Origin: Deltaproteobacteria bacterium
GTDB lineage: Bacteria; Desulfobacterota; Deferrimicrobia; Deferrimicrobiales; Deferrimicrobiaceae
NCBI GenBank assembly: GCA_020346465.1
Contig: CP070783.1
Coordinates: 1,577,193 to 1,623,731 of the forward strand
Reading direction: 5' to 3'
DNA: 46,539 bases
Position 1 is the first letter of the stretch. The number at the start of each line of letters is the position of its first letter. The notes below the pieces were generated by a model. That model had not been told where the DNA came from, did no database searches, and saw only the letters and a program-made list of their open reading frames with translations. Shown one piece after another: positions 1-8,071 of the stretch. The position numbers were made by a program, and so were the translations under genes.

Positions 1-71
1 TCACGGCGAAGGTCAAGGCACCCGGGAAGCCGATCGAAATTCCGGTGCTCGGCCCGAGGGAAGAGGCTTGA
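1..71 (+). CDS. C-terminal end of a truncated unknown protein
   Basis: Only the last 22 codons lie in the window, ending at TGA 69-71 with the residues GPREEA. The fragment is too short to assign to a family. It is read as coding because its codon use is GC-rich at third positions like its neighbours, and because the following 283 bases look like a leader region. Whether it belongs with the Tct transporter cannot be told. Confidence 0.4.
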   Translation, partial: TAKVKAPGKPIEIPVLGPREEA

Positions 72-181
72 GGTTCAAAAAGAAAAAAGGTATTTTGATT
101 GAAAGTAACCCGAACACAAGCAACAACGTGTGAATGAAAAGCGGGAAAGAACCGTCTGTTTTCGGAAGGGTCCATGGGGTA

Positions 182-224
182 CCGGCAGCGCTCCCAATTC
201 ATACCCCCTTGGGAGCGTTGCCGG
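182..224 (+). other. Strong hairpin in the tctC leader
   Basis: A 16-bp stem (182-197 with 209-224) closes an 11-nt loop. The only imperfection is one G-U pair if the RNA is read from the + strand; the - strand transcript would have a C-A mismatch there, so + is favoured. No U-tract follows, so it is not a standard intrinsic terminator. It could be an mRNA-stabilising or regulatory leader of tctC, or the 3' end of the upstream transcript. Confidence 0.5.
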
Positions 225-354
225 ACCACCGGGACACCGGGTAAAAGGTCGTACCATAAAATGGTCTATCGGGGAGGTGGAGAAAGAAAACGATTTTGAA
301 TGCTTCGTGTCAGAGGGGGTACATGGTCGGAAGATTTCCTTAGAAGGAGGGCAC

Positions 355-1335
355 ATGACTATGAAAGCGCTGAGATCCCGTTTCGCAGTTCCGTTTCTGC
401 TTCTGGCCGCCAGCCTCTTCGTTCTCGGAGGGGTGGCTGAGGCCGCGTGGCCCGAAAGGCCGGTGGAATTCACGATCTCTGCCGGCGTCGGCGGAGGGGC
501 CGACCAGTACGCCCGGTTCCTTATCGGTCTCAACGTAAAAAACAACTACATTGCCCAGCCGATCATCCCCGTCAACAAGCCGGGCGGGGCCGGGGCGGTG
601 GCCATGCAGTCGGTGCTCGGACAGAAGGGCAACGACTACCAGATGCTCATCACCCTGAACAGCTTCATCACCACCCCCCTGTTCCAGAATCTGCCGTTCA
701 CGTTCCGTGACTTCACCCCCGTCGCCCTCCTGGCGCTGGACAACTTCCCCCTCTGGGTCCACAAGGACAGCCCCTACAAGACGCTGGATGACTTCCTGAA
801 GAAGGCAAAGGCCGAGAGCGTCACCGTCTGCGGGACCGGGTCCAAGCAGGAAGACGAGATCGTCTTCCGGGCCATCGAGAAGCTGGCCGGGACGCAGCCC
901 TTCAAGTACATCCCCTTCAAGGGCGGCGGCGACGTGGCCAAGAACCTCGTAGGAAAGCACTGCGAGGCCACCGTGAACCAGGTCAGCGAGGCGGGCCCCT
1001 TCTTCCCCGACTATCTGCGGCCGCTGGTCGTCTTCCAGGAGAAGCGGCTCGACATCCCCGGCTACGAGAACGTCCCCACGGGCAAGGAGGCGGGGCTCGA
1101 CTTCAACTACAACATGATGCGGGCGATCTTCGCTCCCCCCGGCATGTCCAAGGAGGGTGTGGATGGAATGGTCGGTCTCTTCAAGAAGATCTCCGAGGAC
1201 CCGGAGTGGATCGCATTCGCCAAGAAAACGGGTCTGCAGAGGGAGTTCCTGACCGGCGAGGCGCTGAAGAAGTTCGCCGAGGATTACGAGAAGTTGCACA
1301 TCAAGATCATGAAGGACGCAGGCTGGCTCAAGTAA
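355..1335 (+). CDS. tctC: Tripartite tricarboxylate transporter substrate-binding protein (TctC/Bug family)
   Basis: A 326-residue periplasmic solute-binding protein. The first 30 residues form a Sec signal peptide (basic start, hydrophobic LLLAASLFVLGG, cleavage near AEA-AWP). The mature part opens with WPERPVEFTISAGVGGGADQYAR and carries the NKPGGAGAVA signature of the Bug/TctC fold, whose loops grip a carboxylate ligand. A strong AAGGAGG at 344-350 precedes ATG 355; ATG 361 is also possible. Length is normal for the family. The TctB and TctA membrane partners follow, so the three-part secondary transporter is complete. The substrate (a tri- or dicarboxylate, or another organic acid) cannot be read from the sequence. 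Confidence 0.93.
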   Translation: MTMKALRSRFAVPFLLLAASLFVLGGVAEAAWPERPVEFTISAGVGGGADQYARFLIGLNVKNNYIAQPIIPVNKPGGAGAVAMQSVLGQKGNDYQMLITLNSFITTPLFQNLPFTFRDFTPVALLALDNFPLWVHKDSPYKTLDDFLKKAKAESVTVCGTGSKQEDEIVFRAIEKLAGTQPFKYIPFKGGGDVAKNLVGKHCEATVNQVSEAGPFFPDYLRPLVVFQEKRLDIPGYENVPTGKEAGLDFNYNMMRAIFAPPGMSKEGVDGMVGLFKKISEDPEWIAFAKKTGLQREFLTGEALKKFAEDYEKLHIKIMKDAGWLK

Positions 1336-1446
1336 CCGTTGAACGGGGGAAATTACCTGTAAGAGCACCATCAGACGGAGAGGGGGTGCAGGGGCGGAAA
1401 TCGGTTCCCTGCACCCTCCCTTTAACGAACCCCTCGGGAGGCCGAA

Positions 1447-1917
1447 TTGAGAAAAGGCGAGTTGATCGTTGCTGCGATTTTCTTCATCATCGCTTGCGTC
1501 GTGGTCGGAGAGGCGTTTCGGCTTGGCTTCAGGTGGGGGTTGTCCGGCCCCCAGGCCGGATTCGTCCCCCTCGGGGAGGCGCTTCTCCTGATGATCTCCT
1601 CGGTGGTGATCTTTATCTCGGGACTCAAGGACAAGAGCGGGAAAACCTTCTTCATCGATAAGCGGGGGATGACGGAGGCGGTCAAGATCTTCGGGACGGC
1701 GGTCCTGCTGACCGTCGGGATCATCTACCTGGGGGTCTACGTCGCCACCATTTTGTACGCCGCGCTCTTCAGCCGCTGGCTGGGAAAGCACAAATGGACC
1801 ACCGTCGTCATCTTTACCGTGATTCTTACCCTCGCGATTTTCGTCGGCATGGAGAAGGGGCTCAAGCTTTCGCTGCCCAAGAGCCCCCTGTACTGGAAAG
1901 GCCTGTTCTTCTTTTAG
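1447..1917 (+). CDS. tctB: Tripartite tricarboxylate transporter small membrane subunit TctB
   Basis: A 156-residue protein with four hydrophobic segments (about residues 6-25, 40-58, 77-100 and 113-133), the usual size and layout of TctB. The start is a TTG at 1447 preceded by CGGGAGG; no better in-frame ATG exists before the first membrane span. It sits between the binding protein and TctA in the canonical C-B-A order. TctB is the poorly conserved small subunit that accompanies the large TctA channel. Assignment rests on topology plus position more than on motifs. Confidence 0.88.
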   Translation: MRKGELIVAAIFFIIACVVVGEAFRLGFRWGLSGPQAGFVPLGEALLLMISSVVIFISGLKDKSGKTFFIDKRGMTEAVKIFGTAVLLTVGIIYLGVYVATILYAALFSRWLGKHKWTTVVIFTVILTLAIFVGMEKGLKLSLPKSPLYWKGLFFF

Positions 1918-2086
1918 GATCATGAAGATTCGAAAAGGCTCATCCGGATGGTCGGGTTCCATCCAGGCTCTTTGCAGGCCACTTGTTCATACAGCTCCTT
2001 GCACCAGGGTCGATGCCCGGGTTCACCGTTTGACGGGCAGATACCGGTCACCCATACGAACGACATCGTCGCGGGAGGCAAACTAG

Positions 2087-3610
2087 ATGGATACATTGGT
2101 CCACCTGTGGTCCGGATTGGGGGTTGCCATGCAACCCTTTTCGTTGTTGATGATGACCCTCGGCCTGATCCTGGGCCTCGCGGTCGGCGTTTTGCCGGGA
2201 CTGGGCGGGACCGCCGGAGTGGCCCTGCTGCTGCCCGTCACCGTGTTCGTTGCCCCCGAGGTTGCCATCATCTTCCTGGGCGCCATCTACTGGGGGGCCC
2301 TCTTCGGCGGGGTGATCACCTCCGTCCTGTTTGCCATCCCGGGGGAACCGTGGTCGGTGGCGCTCATCTTCGACGGCTACCCGATGTCGAAACAGGGCAG
2401 GTCGGGACTGGCCCTTGCGGCTTCGTTCCTCTCCTCCTTCGTCGGGATCATCATCGCGGCTTTCTTCTTCGTGGCGGCCGCCTTGCCCCTGGCCCTCCTG
2501 GCCCTCCGTTTCGGCCCCCCGGAGATGTTCGCGATCATGATGCTGGCCTTCAGCACGTTCGTGGGCCTGGGGACGGGCAAGGCCTCGAAGACCCTGGTGA
2601 GCACCGCCTTCGGGCTGCTCCTGACGGCGGTCGGGCTGGACATCGTCACGGGCAGGCCCCGGCTGACCTTCGGGACGATCACCTGGATGAGCGGCTTCGA
2701 CTTCGTGCCGGTGACCATCGGCCTCTTCGGCCTGGGGGAGATCCTGATCGACGGGGAGGACCGCTTCTCCGCGGAGGCCAGGGAGGTGATCTTGGCCAAG
2801 GTGGGCTGGGCGGATATCAAGGAAGGGATGCGCGAGATCTGGAAGTTCTTCCCCCAAACGGTCATGGCTTCCATCATGGGCTTTTTCGTCGGGGTTCTCC
2901 CCGGCACGGGGGCGACCCCCGCCTCCTTCCTCGGATACGGCCTGGCCAAGCAGTACTCCAAGAACCCCGAAAAGTACGGGAAGGGGGCGATCGAAGGGAT
3001 CATCGCCCCCCAGTCGGCCGCCAACGCGGCGGGAGCCGGCTCCCTGCTCCCGATGATCACCTTGGGGATCCCCGGCTCCCCGACCGCCGCCGTCCTCCTG
3101 GCGGGCCTCTACATGTGGGGCCTGTGGCCGGGGCCGCGGCTCTTTCTCGAGCAGCCCGCCTTCGTCTGGGGGTTGATCGCAAGTCTCTTCCTGGCCGCAC
3201 TCGTCTGCCTGATCATCTGCCTCGCGTTCACTCCCATGCTGGCGGCCATCATGCGGATCCCCTGGGGGCTCCTCACCCCGATCATCGTGGTCGCCTGCTT
3301 CGTCGGCAGCTACGTGATGCGAAACCTCATGTTCGACGTCATCTGCACCCTCGCCTTCGGCCTGATCGGCTACATCATGAAGAAGTTGAAATACGCCCTT
3401 GCTCCCATGGCCGTGGCCCTGGTGCTCGGCGACATGACGGAGGTGTTCCTCCGGCAGAGCCTCATCATGAGCGATGGATCCTTTGCCATATTCTTCACGC
3501 GTCCCATCGCGGCCGTCTGTATGTCGTTCGCCCTCTTGCTGTTCGCGTTCCCGGCGTTCAAGCTCTACCGGGAGAAGAGGAAGGCCCGCGTCAGCATCGG
3601 GCCTGGCTGA
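2087..3610 (+). CDS. tctA: Tripartite tricarboxylate transporter large permease TctA
   Basis: A 507-residue integral membrane protein with about 12 hydrophobic segments, normal for TctA. The two Gly-rich family signatures are present: GVLPGLGGTAGVALLLP near residue 38 and GVLPGTGATPASFLGYGLAKQ near residue 269, followed by APQSAANAAGAGSLLPMITLGIPGSPTAAVL. ATG 2087 follows GGGAGG. It couples ion-driven uptake to the periplasmic protein delivered by TctC. A 169-bp gap separates it from tctB, longer than usual within this operon type, and an intrinsic terminator follows at 3643-3664. Confidence 0.95.
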   Translation: MDTLVHLWSGLGVAMQPFSLLMMTLGLILGLAVGVLPGLGGTAGVALLLPVTVFVAPEVAIIFLGAIYWGALFGGVITSVLFAIPGEPWSVALIFDGYPMSKQGRSGLALAASFLSSFVGIIIAAFFFVAAALPLALLALRFGPPEMFAIMMLAFSTFVGLGTGKASKTLVSTAFGLLLTAVGLDIVTGRPRLTFGTITWMSGFDFVPVTIGLFGLGEILIDGEDRFSAEAREVILAKVGWADIKEGMREIWKFFPQTVMASIMGFFVGVLPGTGATPASFLGYGLAKQYSKNPEKYGKGAIEGIIAPQSAANAAGAGSLLPMITLGIPGSPTAAVLLAGLYMWGLWPGPRLFLEQPAFVWGLIASLFLAALVCLIICLAFTPMLAAIMRIPWGLLTPIIVVACFVGSYVMRNLMFDVICTLAFGLIGYIMKKLKYALAPMAVALVLGDMTEVFLRQSLIMSDGSFAIFFTRPIAAVCMSFALLLFAFPAFKLYREKRKARVSIGPG

Positions 3611-3642
3611 TCGGATCCGAATTGGGCGGAGGGATCTCCGAG

Positions 3643-3664
3643 GAAGGGGATCCCTTCATTTTTT
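3643..3664 (+). terminator. Intrinsic terminator after tctA
   Basis: GAAGGG / CCCTTC forms a 6-bp stem on a 3-nt loop (3643-3657), followed by ATTTTTT (3658-3664). It ends the tct operon 33 bases after the TctA stop codon and before the epimerase gene. Confidence 0.8.
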
Positions 3665-3699
3665 CGATACAAAACGGGTGAGATTCCGGGACCTTCATC

Positions 3700-4641
3700 G
3701 TGGCGCCCAACAACAAGATCCTGATCACCGGCGGGGCGGGCTCGTGCGGGAAGTACCTGACTTCCTTTTTCCTATCCGAGGGGCACGAGGTGAGGGTGCT
3801 CGACAGGAACGTGGAGCCCCTCCGGTCGATTACGGACAGGCGGCTCGCCCTGATCCAGGCGGGCGTCGAGGACAGGGATTCCTTGAAGTCCGCCGTCGAG
3901 GGTGTGGACGCCGTCTTCCACCTGGCCTGGTCCTTCTCCGAGGATCCCCTCGAGGTGCTCGACCAGGACCTGAAGGGCCACATCTACCTCCAGGAGGAGA
4001 TGGCCTTGCGGAAGGTCCGGCACCTGGTCTACACGAGCACGGCCGTGGCGTACGGAAAGCCCCAGTACTCCCCCCTCGACGAGAAGCACCCCCTGGTGGT
4101 GGAGGAGGCGAGGAAGCCCCTCTACGGGATCGCCAAGGCCGCCGCCGAGAAGCTCTGCCTCATGTACGGGAAGACGAAAGGGCCGCCGGCCACCATCGTC
4201 CGGTTCTGGTGGGCGTACGGGGAGGAGATCGGCGGCAAGCACCTTCGGGAGATGCTCAGGATCGCGGCGGCGGGAGACCCCCTGGTGGTTCCTGCCGATT
4301 CCGGCGGCAGCTTCCTCCACATGGCCGACCTTGCGCAGGGGATGCAGCGGTGCCTCCTCAATCCAGCGGCGTACGGGAAGACGTTCAACTTCTCCACCCT
4401 CTACGTCACGTGGGAAGAGGTGGCGCGGATGGTCCGGGACGCGACCGGTTCCCGCTCCGAGATCCGGTGCGTTCCGCGGCAAGAGTGGACGGGGAGCGCC
4501 TTTCTGGCCGACCCCTGGGAGCTCTCCGACGCAGCGGCGCGGCAGCTCCTGGGATACGCCCCCATGGCGCCATCCGGGGCGAGAGCATCCCTGAAAGAGG
4601 CGATCTCCCACTGCTGGGCAGAGATGAAAAGGAAACCGTGA
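3700..4641 (+). CDS. NAD-dependent epimerase/dehydratase (extended SDR)
   Basis: A 313-residue extended short-chain dehydrogenase. The N-terminal Rossmann motif GGAGSCGKY (residues 11-19) binds NAD(P). The YTSTAVAYG strand supplies the catalytic Ser/Thr, and the YxxxK pair is Tyr142/Lys146 in YGIAKAAAEK. RFWWAYG and the C-terminal substrate-binding part are typical of sugar-nucleotide epimerases and related dehydrogenases. The start is GTG 3700 with a weak ribosome site, just after the tct terminator, so a separate transcript is likely. The exact substrate is unknown. Confidence 0.87.
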   Translation: MAPNNKILITGGAGSCGKYLTSFFLSEGHEVRVLDRNVEPLRSITDRRLALIQAGVEDRDSLKSAVEGVDAVFHLAWSFSEDPLEVLDQDLKGHIYLQEEMALRKVRHLVYTSTAVAYGKPQYSPLDEKHPLVVEEARKPLYGIAKAAAEKLCLMYGKTKGPPATIVRFWWAYGEEIGGKHLREMLRIAAAGDPLVVPADSGGSFLHMADLAQGMQRCLLNPAAYGKTFNFSTLYVTWEEVARMVRDATGSRSEIRCVPRQEWTGSAFLADPWELSDAAARQLLGYAPMAPSGARASLKEAISHCWAEMKRKP

Positions 4642-4789
4642 TCGGCCAGGCGCGGGAGGAGCGATCCGGCTCATCCATGGGGCCGAACCGGTGTCCGGCC
4701 CCGGATCTGCGTGGATCCCCCGCACCCGTGCACGTTCGCAGGGACCGGTTTTCCGATAGACGAAACGCCAAGGACCGCGGAGGGCAAGG

Positions 4790-5536
4790 ATGATCGATCT
4801 GGGCTGGTTCGGCTACATCGCATGGGACGCGGCGTTCTTCTCCGCGCTGATGAGCATCATCGTGATCAACCTGATCCTGTCGGGGGACAACGCGGTCGTC
4901 ATCGCGCTGGCCGTCAGGAATCTTCCCAAAAAGCAGAGAATGTGGGGGATCATCCTCGGATCGGGGCTTGCGGTCGTGCTGAGGGTAATCCTCACCTTCT
5001 TCGCGGCCCAGCTGCTCCTGATCTCCTTCCTGAAATTAGTCGGGGGGGCGTTGATCCTCTGGATCGCGGTGAAACTCTTTACGACGGGCCACGAGGAGGA
5101 GCACGTCGAGGCGGCGGCCGGCCTGTGGCAGGCGATCAAGGTCATCCTCATCGCCGACCTCGTCATGAGCATCGACAACGTGCTGGCGATCGCCGGCGCC
5201 TCGAAGGGGAACATGTTTCTGCTCCTCTTCGGCCTGGGCACCAGCATCCCCCTGGTCGTGGGAACGAGCACCCTCCTGTCCATGCTGATGGACAAGTACC
5301 CGATCATCATCGTCATCGGGGCCGCCATCCTGGGTAAGGTGGGCGGCGAGATGATGATCACGGACCCCTGGATCCACAAGACCTTCCATCCCGCGCACTG
5401 GATGGACTATGCGATGCAGGCGGTGTGTGCCGTCGGAGTCGTCGTGTTGGGGAAACTCCTGTTGCGAAGGAAGATCGCCAAAGCGGCGAGCAAGGCGGAA
5501 GCGGGAGAGCAGATCCAGACGGCGGAGAAGGAGTAG
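4790..5536 (+). CDS. TerC family integral membrane protein (YjbE/YkoY type)
   Basis: A 248-residue protein with about seven membrane spans and the two TerC signature helices LSGDNAVVIALAVRN (near residue 30) and MSIDNVLAIAGAS (near residue 125); their acidic residues are thought to bind metal. The length matches the short TerC/YjbE type. Members of the family are implicated in manganese export or metalation of exported enzymes, and others in tellurite tolerance. The start ATG 4790 has a GGAGGGCAAGG site. The downstream kinase-like gene starts 3 bases after its stop codon, so the two are co-transcribed. I looked for a yybP-ykoY-type Mn riboswitch in the 148-bp leader and did not see one. Confidence 0.9.
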   Translation: MIDLGWFGYIAWDAAFFSALMSIIVINLILSGDNAVVIALAVRNLPKKQRMWGIILGSGLAVVLRVILTFFAAQLLLISFLKLVGGALILWIAVKLFTTGHEEEHVEAAAGLWQAIKVILIADLVMSIDNVLAIAGASKGNMFLLLFGLGTSIPLVVGTSTLLSMLMDKYPIIIVIGAAILGKVGGEMMITDPWIHKTFHPAHWMDYAMQAVCAVGVVVLGKLLLRRKIAKAASKAEAGEQIQTAEKE

Positions 5537-5538
5537 CC

Positions 5539-6345
5539 ATGGCGATCGTGACGATATCGAGGGAATGCGGCAGCGGCGGGGAAGAGATCGGCAAGGCCGT
5601 CGCCCAAAAGCTGGGCTATGAGTATGTCACAAAGAAGGTGCTCTACAAGGACATCGAACTGCACGGGCAGCAGTGGCTGAAATGGGCCCAGGAGATGGAT
5701 GAGCACGCTCCTTCCATTTGGGAACGCTTCGATCGTTCTTTTGCCGGCTTTACGGCGCTGGTGGAACACTGCATTTACGAGCGCGCCTGGAAAAACAGCG
5801 TGGTCATCCTGGGCCGGGGCGGCAACTGGCTCCTGAAAGACATTCCCTATGCCCTGCGGGTCCGGATCATCGCCCCGCTGGAGGACAGGATCCGGCTCGT
5901 CGGCGAACGCGAAGGGGTGAACCGGGAGGTGGCCGAGAAGTTGTTGATGCACAGCGATCACGAGAGGGCCATCTTCCTGAAAAGGATGTATCACAGGGAC
6001 TGGTCCCATCCCGACGACTACGACATGACCTTCAACACGAGCCACCTGAGCTTCAAGGAAGTGGTCGATCTGATCATTGACGAAATCCCCGCGAGAGACA
6101 AACGGGCCACGCCGGAGGCCCGGGAGAGGCTGCGCCAGCTGACGCTGGCGGCGAGGGTCAAGTCGGACATCCGGACCGATTTCCACGTCTTTATCCCTAC
6201 GCTGGAAGTCGTCCATGACGGGACGGTGATCATCCTGCGAGGGGTTGCGCGCGACCTGAAGCAGCAGGAACGGGTGCTGGAGATCGCACGGCGCGCGGCG
6301 GGGACGACCAAGATCCGGAGCGAACTGCACGTGCGAGGCACGTAA
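5539..6345 (+). CDS. Cytidylate-kinase-like protein with C-terminal BON-like domain
   Basis: A 268-residue soluble protein. Residues 1-185 resemble the cytidylate kinase-like family (AAK-like P-loop fold): MAIVTISRECGSGGEEIGKAVAQKLGYEYV holds the nucleotide-binding loop, ILGRGGNWLL and the RV(x)RIIAPLEDRI region follow. Residues from about 205 to the end (VKSDIRTDFHVFIP...DGTVIILRGVARD...IRSELHVRG) look like a BON domain, a membrane- or ligand-binding fold. The ribosome site GGAG overlaps the stop codon of the TerC gene, 2 bases upstream of ATG 5539. Substrate unknown; true CMP kinases do not carry a BON tail. Confidence 0.82.
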   Translation: MAIVTISRECGSGGEEIGKAVAQKLGYEYVTKKVLYKDIELHGQQWLKWAQEMDEHAPSIWERFDRSFAGFTALVEHCIYERAWKNSVVILGRGGNWLLKDIPYALRVRIIAPLEDRIRLVGEREGVNREVAEKLLMHSDHERAIFLKRMYHRDWSHPDDYDMTFNTSHLSFKEVVDLIIDEIPARDKRATPEARERLRQLTLAARVKSDIRTDFHVFIPTLEVVHDGTVIILRGVARDLKQQERVLEIARRAAGTTKIRSELHVRGT

Positions 6346-6427
6346 GGTGTAATACCCTGTCGGTGTGGCTCCACCCGATCGGATTTCTGTCCGTCTCGCT
6401 TCATAACGCCTTTCGAAGGGGAAGACG

Positions 6428-7771
6428 ATGGAACCGATCCAGAAGACGACCGCACTGATCTTCGTCGTCACGATCGCCCTCATCATCACCCGCAAGATCA
6501 ACACGGTGGGGTTCTCCCTCCTGGGCGTCGTCGCCATGGTCGTGGCGGGCTCCATGACCGAGGTCGAGGCCTTCGGGTTCGTCGACTGGAACGTGCTGAT
6601 CATCCTGGTCAGCGTCTGGTTCCTCGCCGGGTACTTCGGCAAGACGGGGATCCCCGAGTACCTCGGGGACCTCTCCCTTCGATTGTCCGGGGGGAACATC
6701 CCCCTGTTCGTCACCCTCGCCGGACTGCTCGCGGGGTTCGTCTCGATGTTCATCGACAACGTGGTGGTCGTGCTGATGCTGGCCCCCGTGATCGTCAGCA
6801 TCCGCAAGATCTACGGTTTCAAGGCGACCGGACCGATCCTTTTCTTAGGCCTCTGCGCGAACTTCATGGGTACGGCGCTTCTCCTCGGGGACCTTCCTCC
6901 CCAGATGCTCCACAGCGTGACCGGCATCGAGTTCCTCGGGTTCATCTGGCATTCCGGCCGTCCCTCGTCGTTTCCGATCCTTACCGCGACCTACCTGATC
7001 GTCTGCTTCCTCTTCTATCTGGGGTTCCGGAGGTCCGAGCTGTCCCGCTGTGTTCCCGCCGGGGGCGCAGCGCAGGAAGACGTCGGGCCCAAGGAATCCC
7101 GCATCAAGGACAAGAGGTATGCGTTCCTCGTCTGCGCCGTCTTCGCCTTGACCGTCCTCGGCATGGCCTTCCGGCAGTACCTGGGGGTCAAGCTCGGGTT
7201 CATCGCGTTCGTGGGGAGTCTCCTGCTGGTGTTCGTGATCGAGATCCTGAGGGGGCCGTTGCGCATGGACGCGCCGGACGTCGAGTTCATCCTGTCGGAG
7301 ATCGAATGGAATGCCATCACCTTCTATGCGGCCCTGTTCGCCCTCGTGGGGGGGCTCGAGCACACCGGCGTCCTCACGCTCGTGGGGAACTGGTTCATCC
7401 CCTTTCTCCAGAAGGGACTCCTCGTCGGGACCTCGGTCATCTACTGGGCCACGGCGCCGATCGTCGGGTTCGTGGAGCACGACGCCTACATCCTGACGCT
7501 TCTCTACGTGGTCCGGGACCTGGGGCAGACCCAGGGGATCCAGGTGTGGCCCTACTACTGGGCGATCGTCTGGGCGGGGACCCTGGGAAGCAACCTCACG
7601 ATCGCCGGCGCTCCGGCGCTCTACGTGGCCCTGACGATCGGGGAGAAGGAGGACGGGGAGAAGTTCTCCCTCCGGCGATTCTTCTCGTACACGGTGCCGT
7701 TCGTCCTTGCCTCCCTGGGGTTCTGCTACCTCTTCATGGTGCTGGTCTGGGTCCTCCCGTTCATGAGGTAG
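6428..7771 (+). CDS. ArsB/NhaD/SLC13-type (ion transporter superfamily) permease
   Basis: A 447-residue membrane protein with about 11-12 spans. DWNVLIILVSVWFLAGYFGKTGIPEYL and FIDNVVVVLMLAPVIVSI match the first inverted repeat of the ion transporter superfamily (ArsB, CitMHS, NhaD, P-protein); LGSNLTIAGAPALYVAL is the corresponding hairpin of the second repeat. ATG 6428 follows GAAGGGGAAG. Family members move anions or organic acids, or exchange Na+ and H+; the substrate is not decidable here. It could share a transcript with the preceding two genes, with an 82-bp gap. Confidence 0.85.
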   Translation: MEPIQKTTALIFVVTIALIITRKINTVGFSLLGVVAMVVAGSMTEVEAFGFVDWNVLIILVSVWFLAGYFGKTGIPEYLGDLSLRLSGGNIPLFVTLAGLLAGFVSMFIDNVVVVLMLAPVIVSIRKIYGFKATGPILFLGLCANFMGTALLLGDLPPQMLHSVTGIEFLGFIWHSGRPSSFPILTATYLIVCFLFYLGFRRSELSRCVPAGGAAQEDVGPKESRIKDKRYAFLVCAVFALTVLGMAFRQYLGVKLGFIAFVGSLLLVFVIEILRGPLRMDAPDVEFILSEIEWNAITFYAALFALVGGLEHTGVLTLVGNWFIPFLQKGLLVGTSVIYWATAPIVGFVEHDAYILTLLYVVRDLGQTQGIQVWPYYWAIVWAGTLGSNLTIAGAPALYVALTIGEKEDGEKFSLRRFFSYTVPFVLASLGFCYLFMVLVWVLPFMR

Positions 7772-7921
7772 GGGAAGAACGGCCCCTGCAAACCTGTTGA
7801 CGCGCACGCCGGAAATCGGTATGTACAGAATATAGCCCGTACGATGGTCGTTCCCGGAAGCCGGCAACCAATCCAGAGGGACATCCGCAAAACCCCAACC
7901 GTGCGATCCGGGAGGCACGAC

Positions 7922-8053
7922 ATGAAAAAGATGGTCACGGCGGTCCTCGGCGGGATCCTGTCCAGACTCCATACGATCTACTATCGCCAATGCCGCATCC
8001 CCAAATCCGCGCGGCGGATGCTGAGGACGAACGGGTACTTCCCCGAGGGGTGA
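7922..8053 (+). CDS. Small basic hypothetical protein (43 aa)
   Basis: A 43-codon reading frame beginning MKKMVTAVLGGILSRLHTIYY and ending GYFPEG. A good CGGGAGG ribosome site lies 7 bases before ATG 7922. It is Arg/Lys-rich (about nine basic residues) with a short amphipathic N-terminus. No family recognised. The spacer placement and the ribosome site argue that it is translated; its small size keeps confidence low. Confidence 0.42.
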   Translation: MKKMVTAVLGGILSRLHTIYYRQCRIPKSARRMLRTNGYFPEG

Positions 8054-8071
8054 GGGGGCCGCCCGGAATCC

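Noticed and set aside
340-1962. 540-codon open frame on the - strand across tctC and tctB
   Set aside because: It is a frame shadow of the + strand genes: Arg/Gly/Pro/Asp-rich low-complexity product, no ribosome site, and the + strand products are clear family members.
4642-4789. Possible Mn2+ (yybP-ykoY) riboswitch before the TerC gene
   Set aside because: I looked for the paired conserved loops expected in that riboswitch and could not find them.
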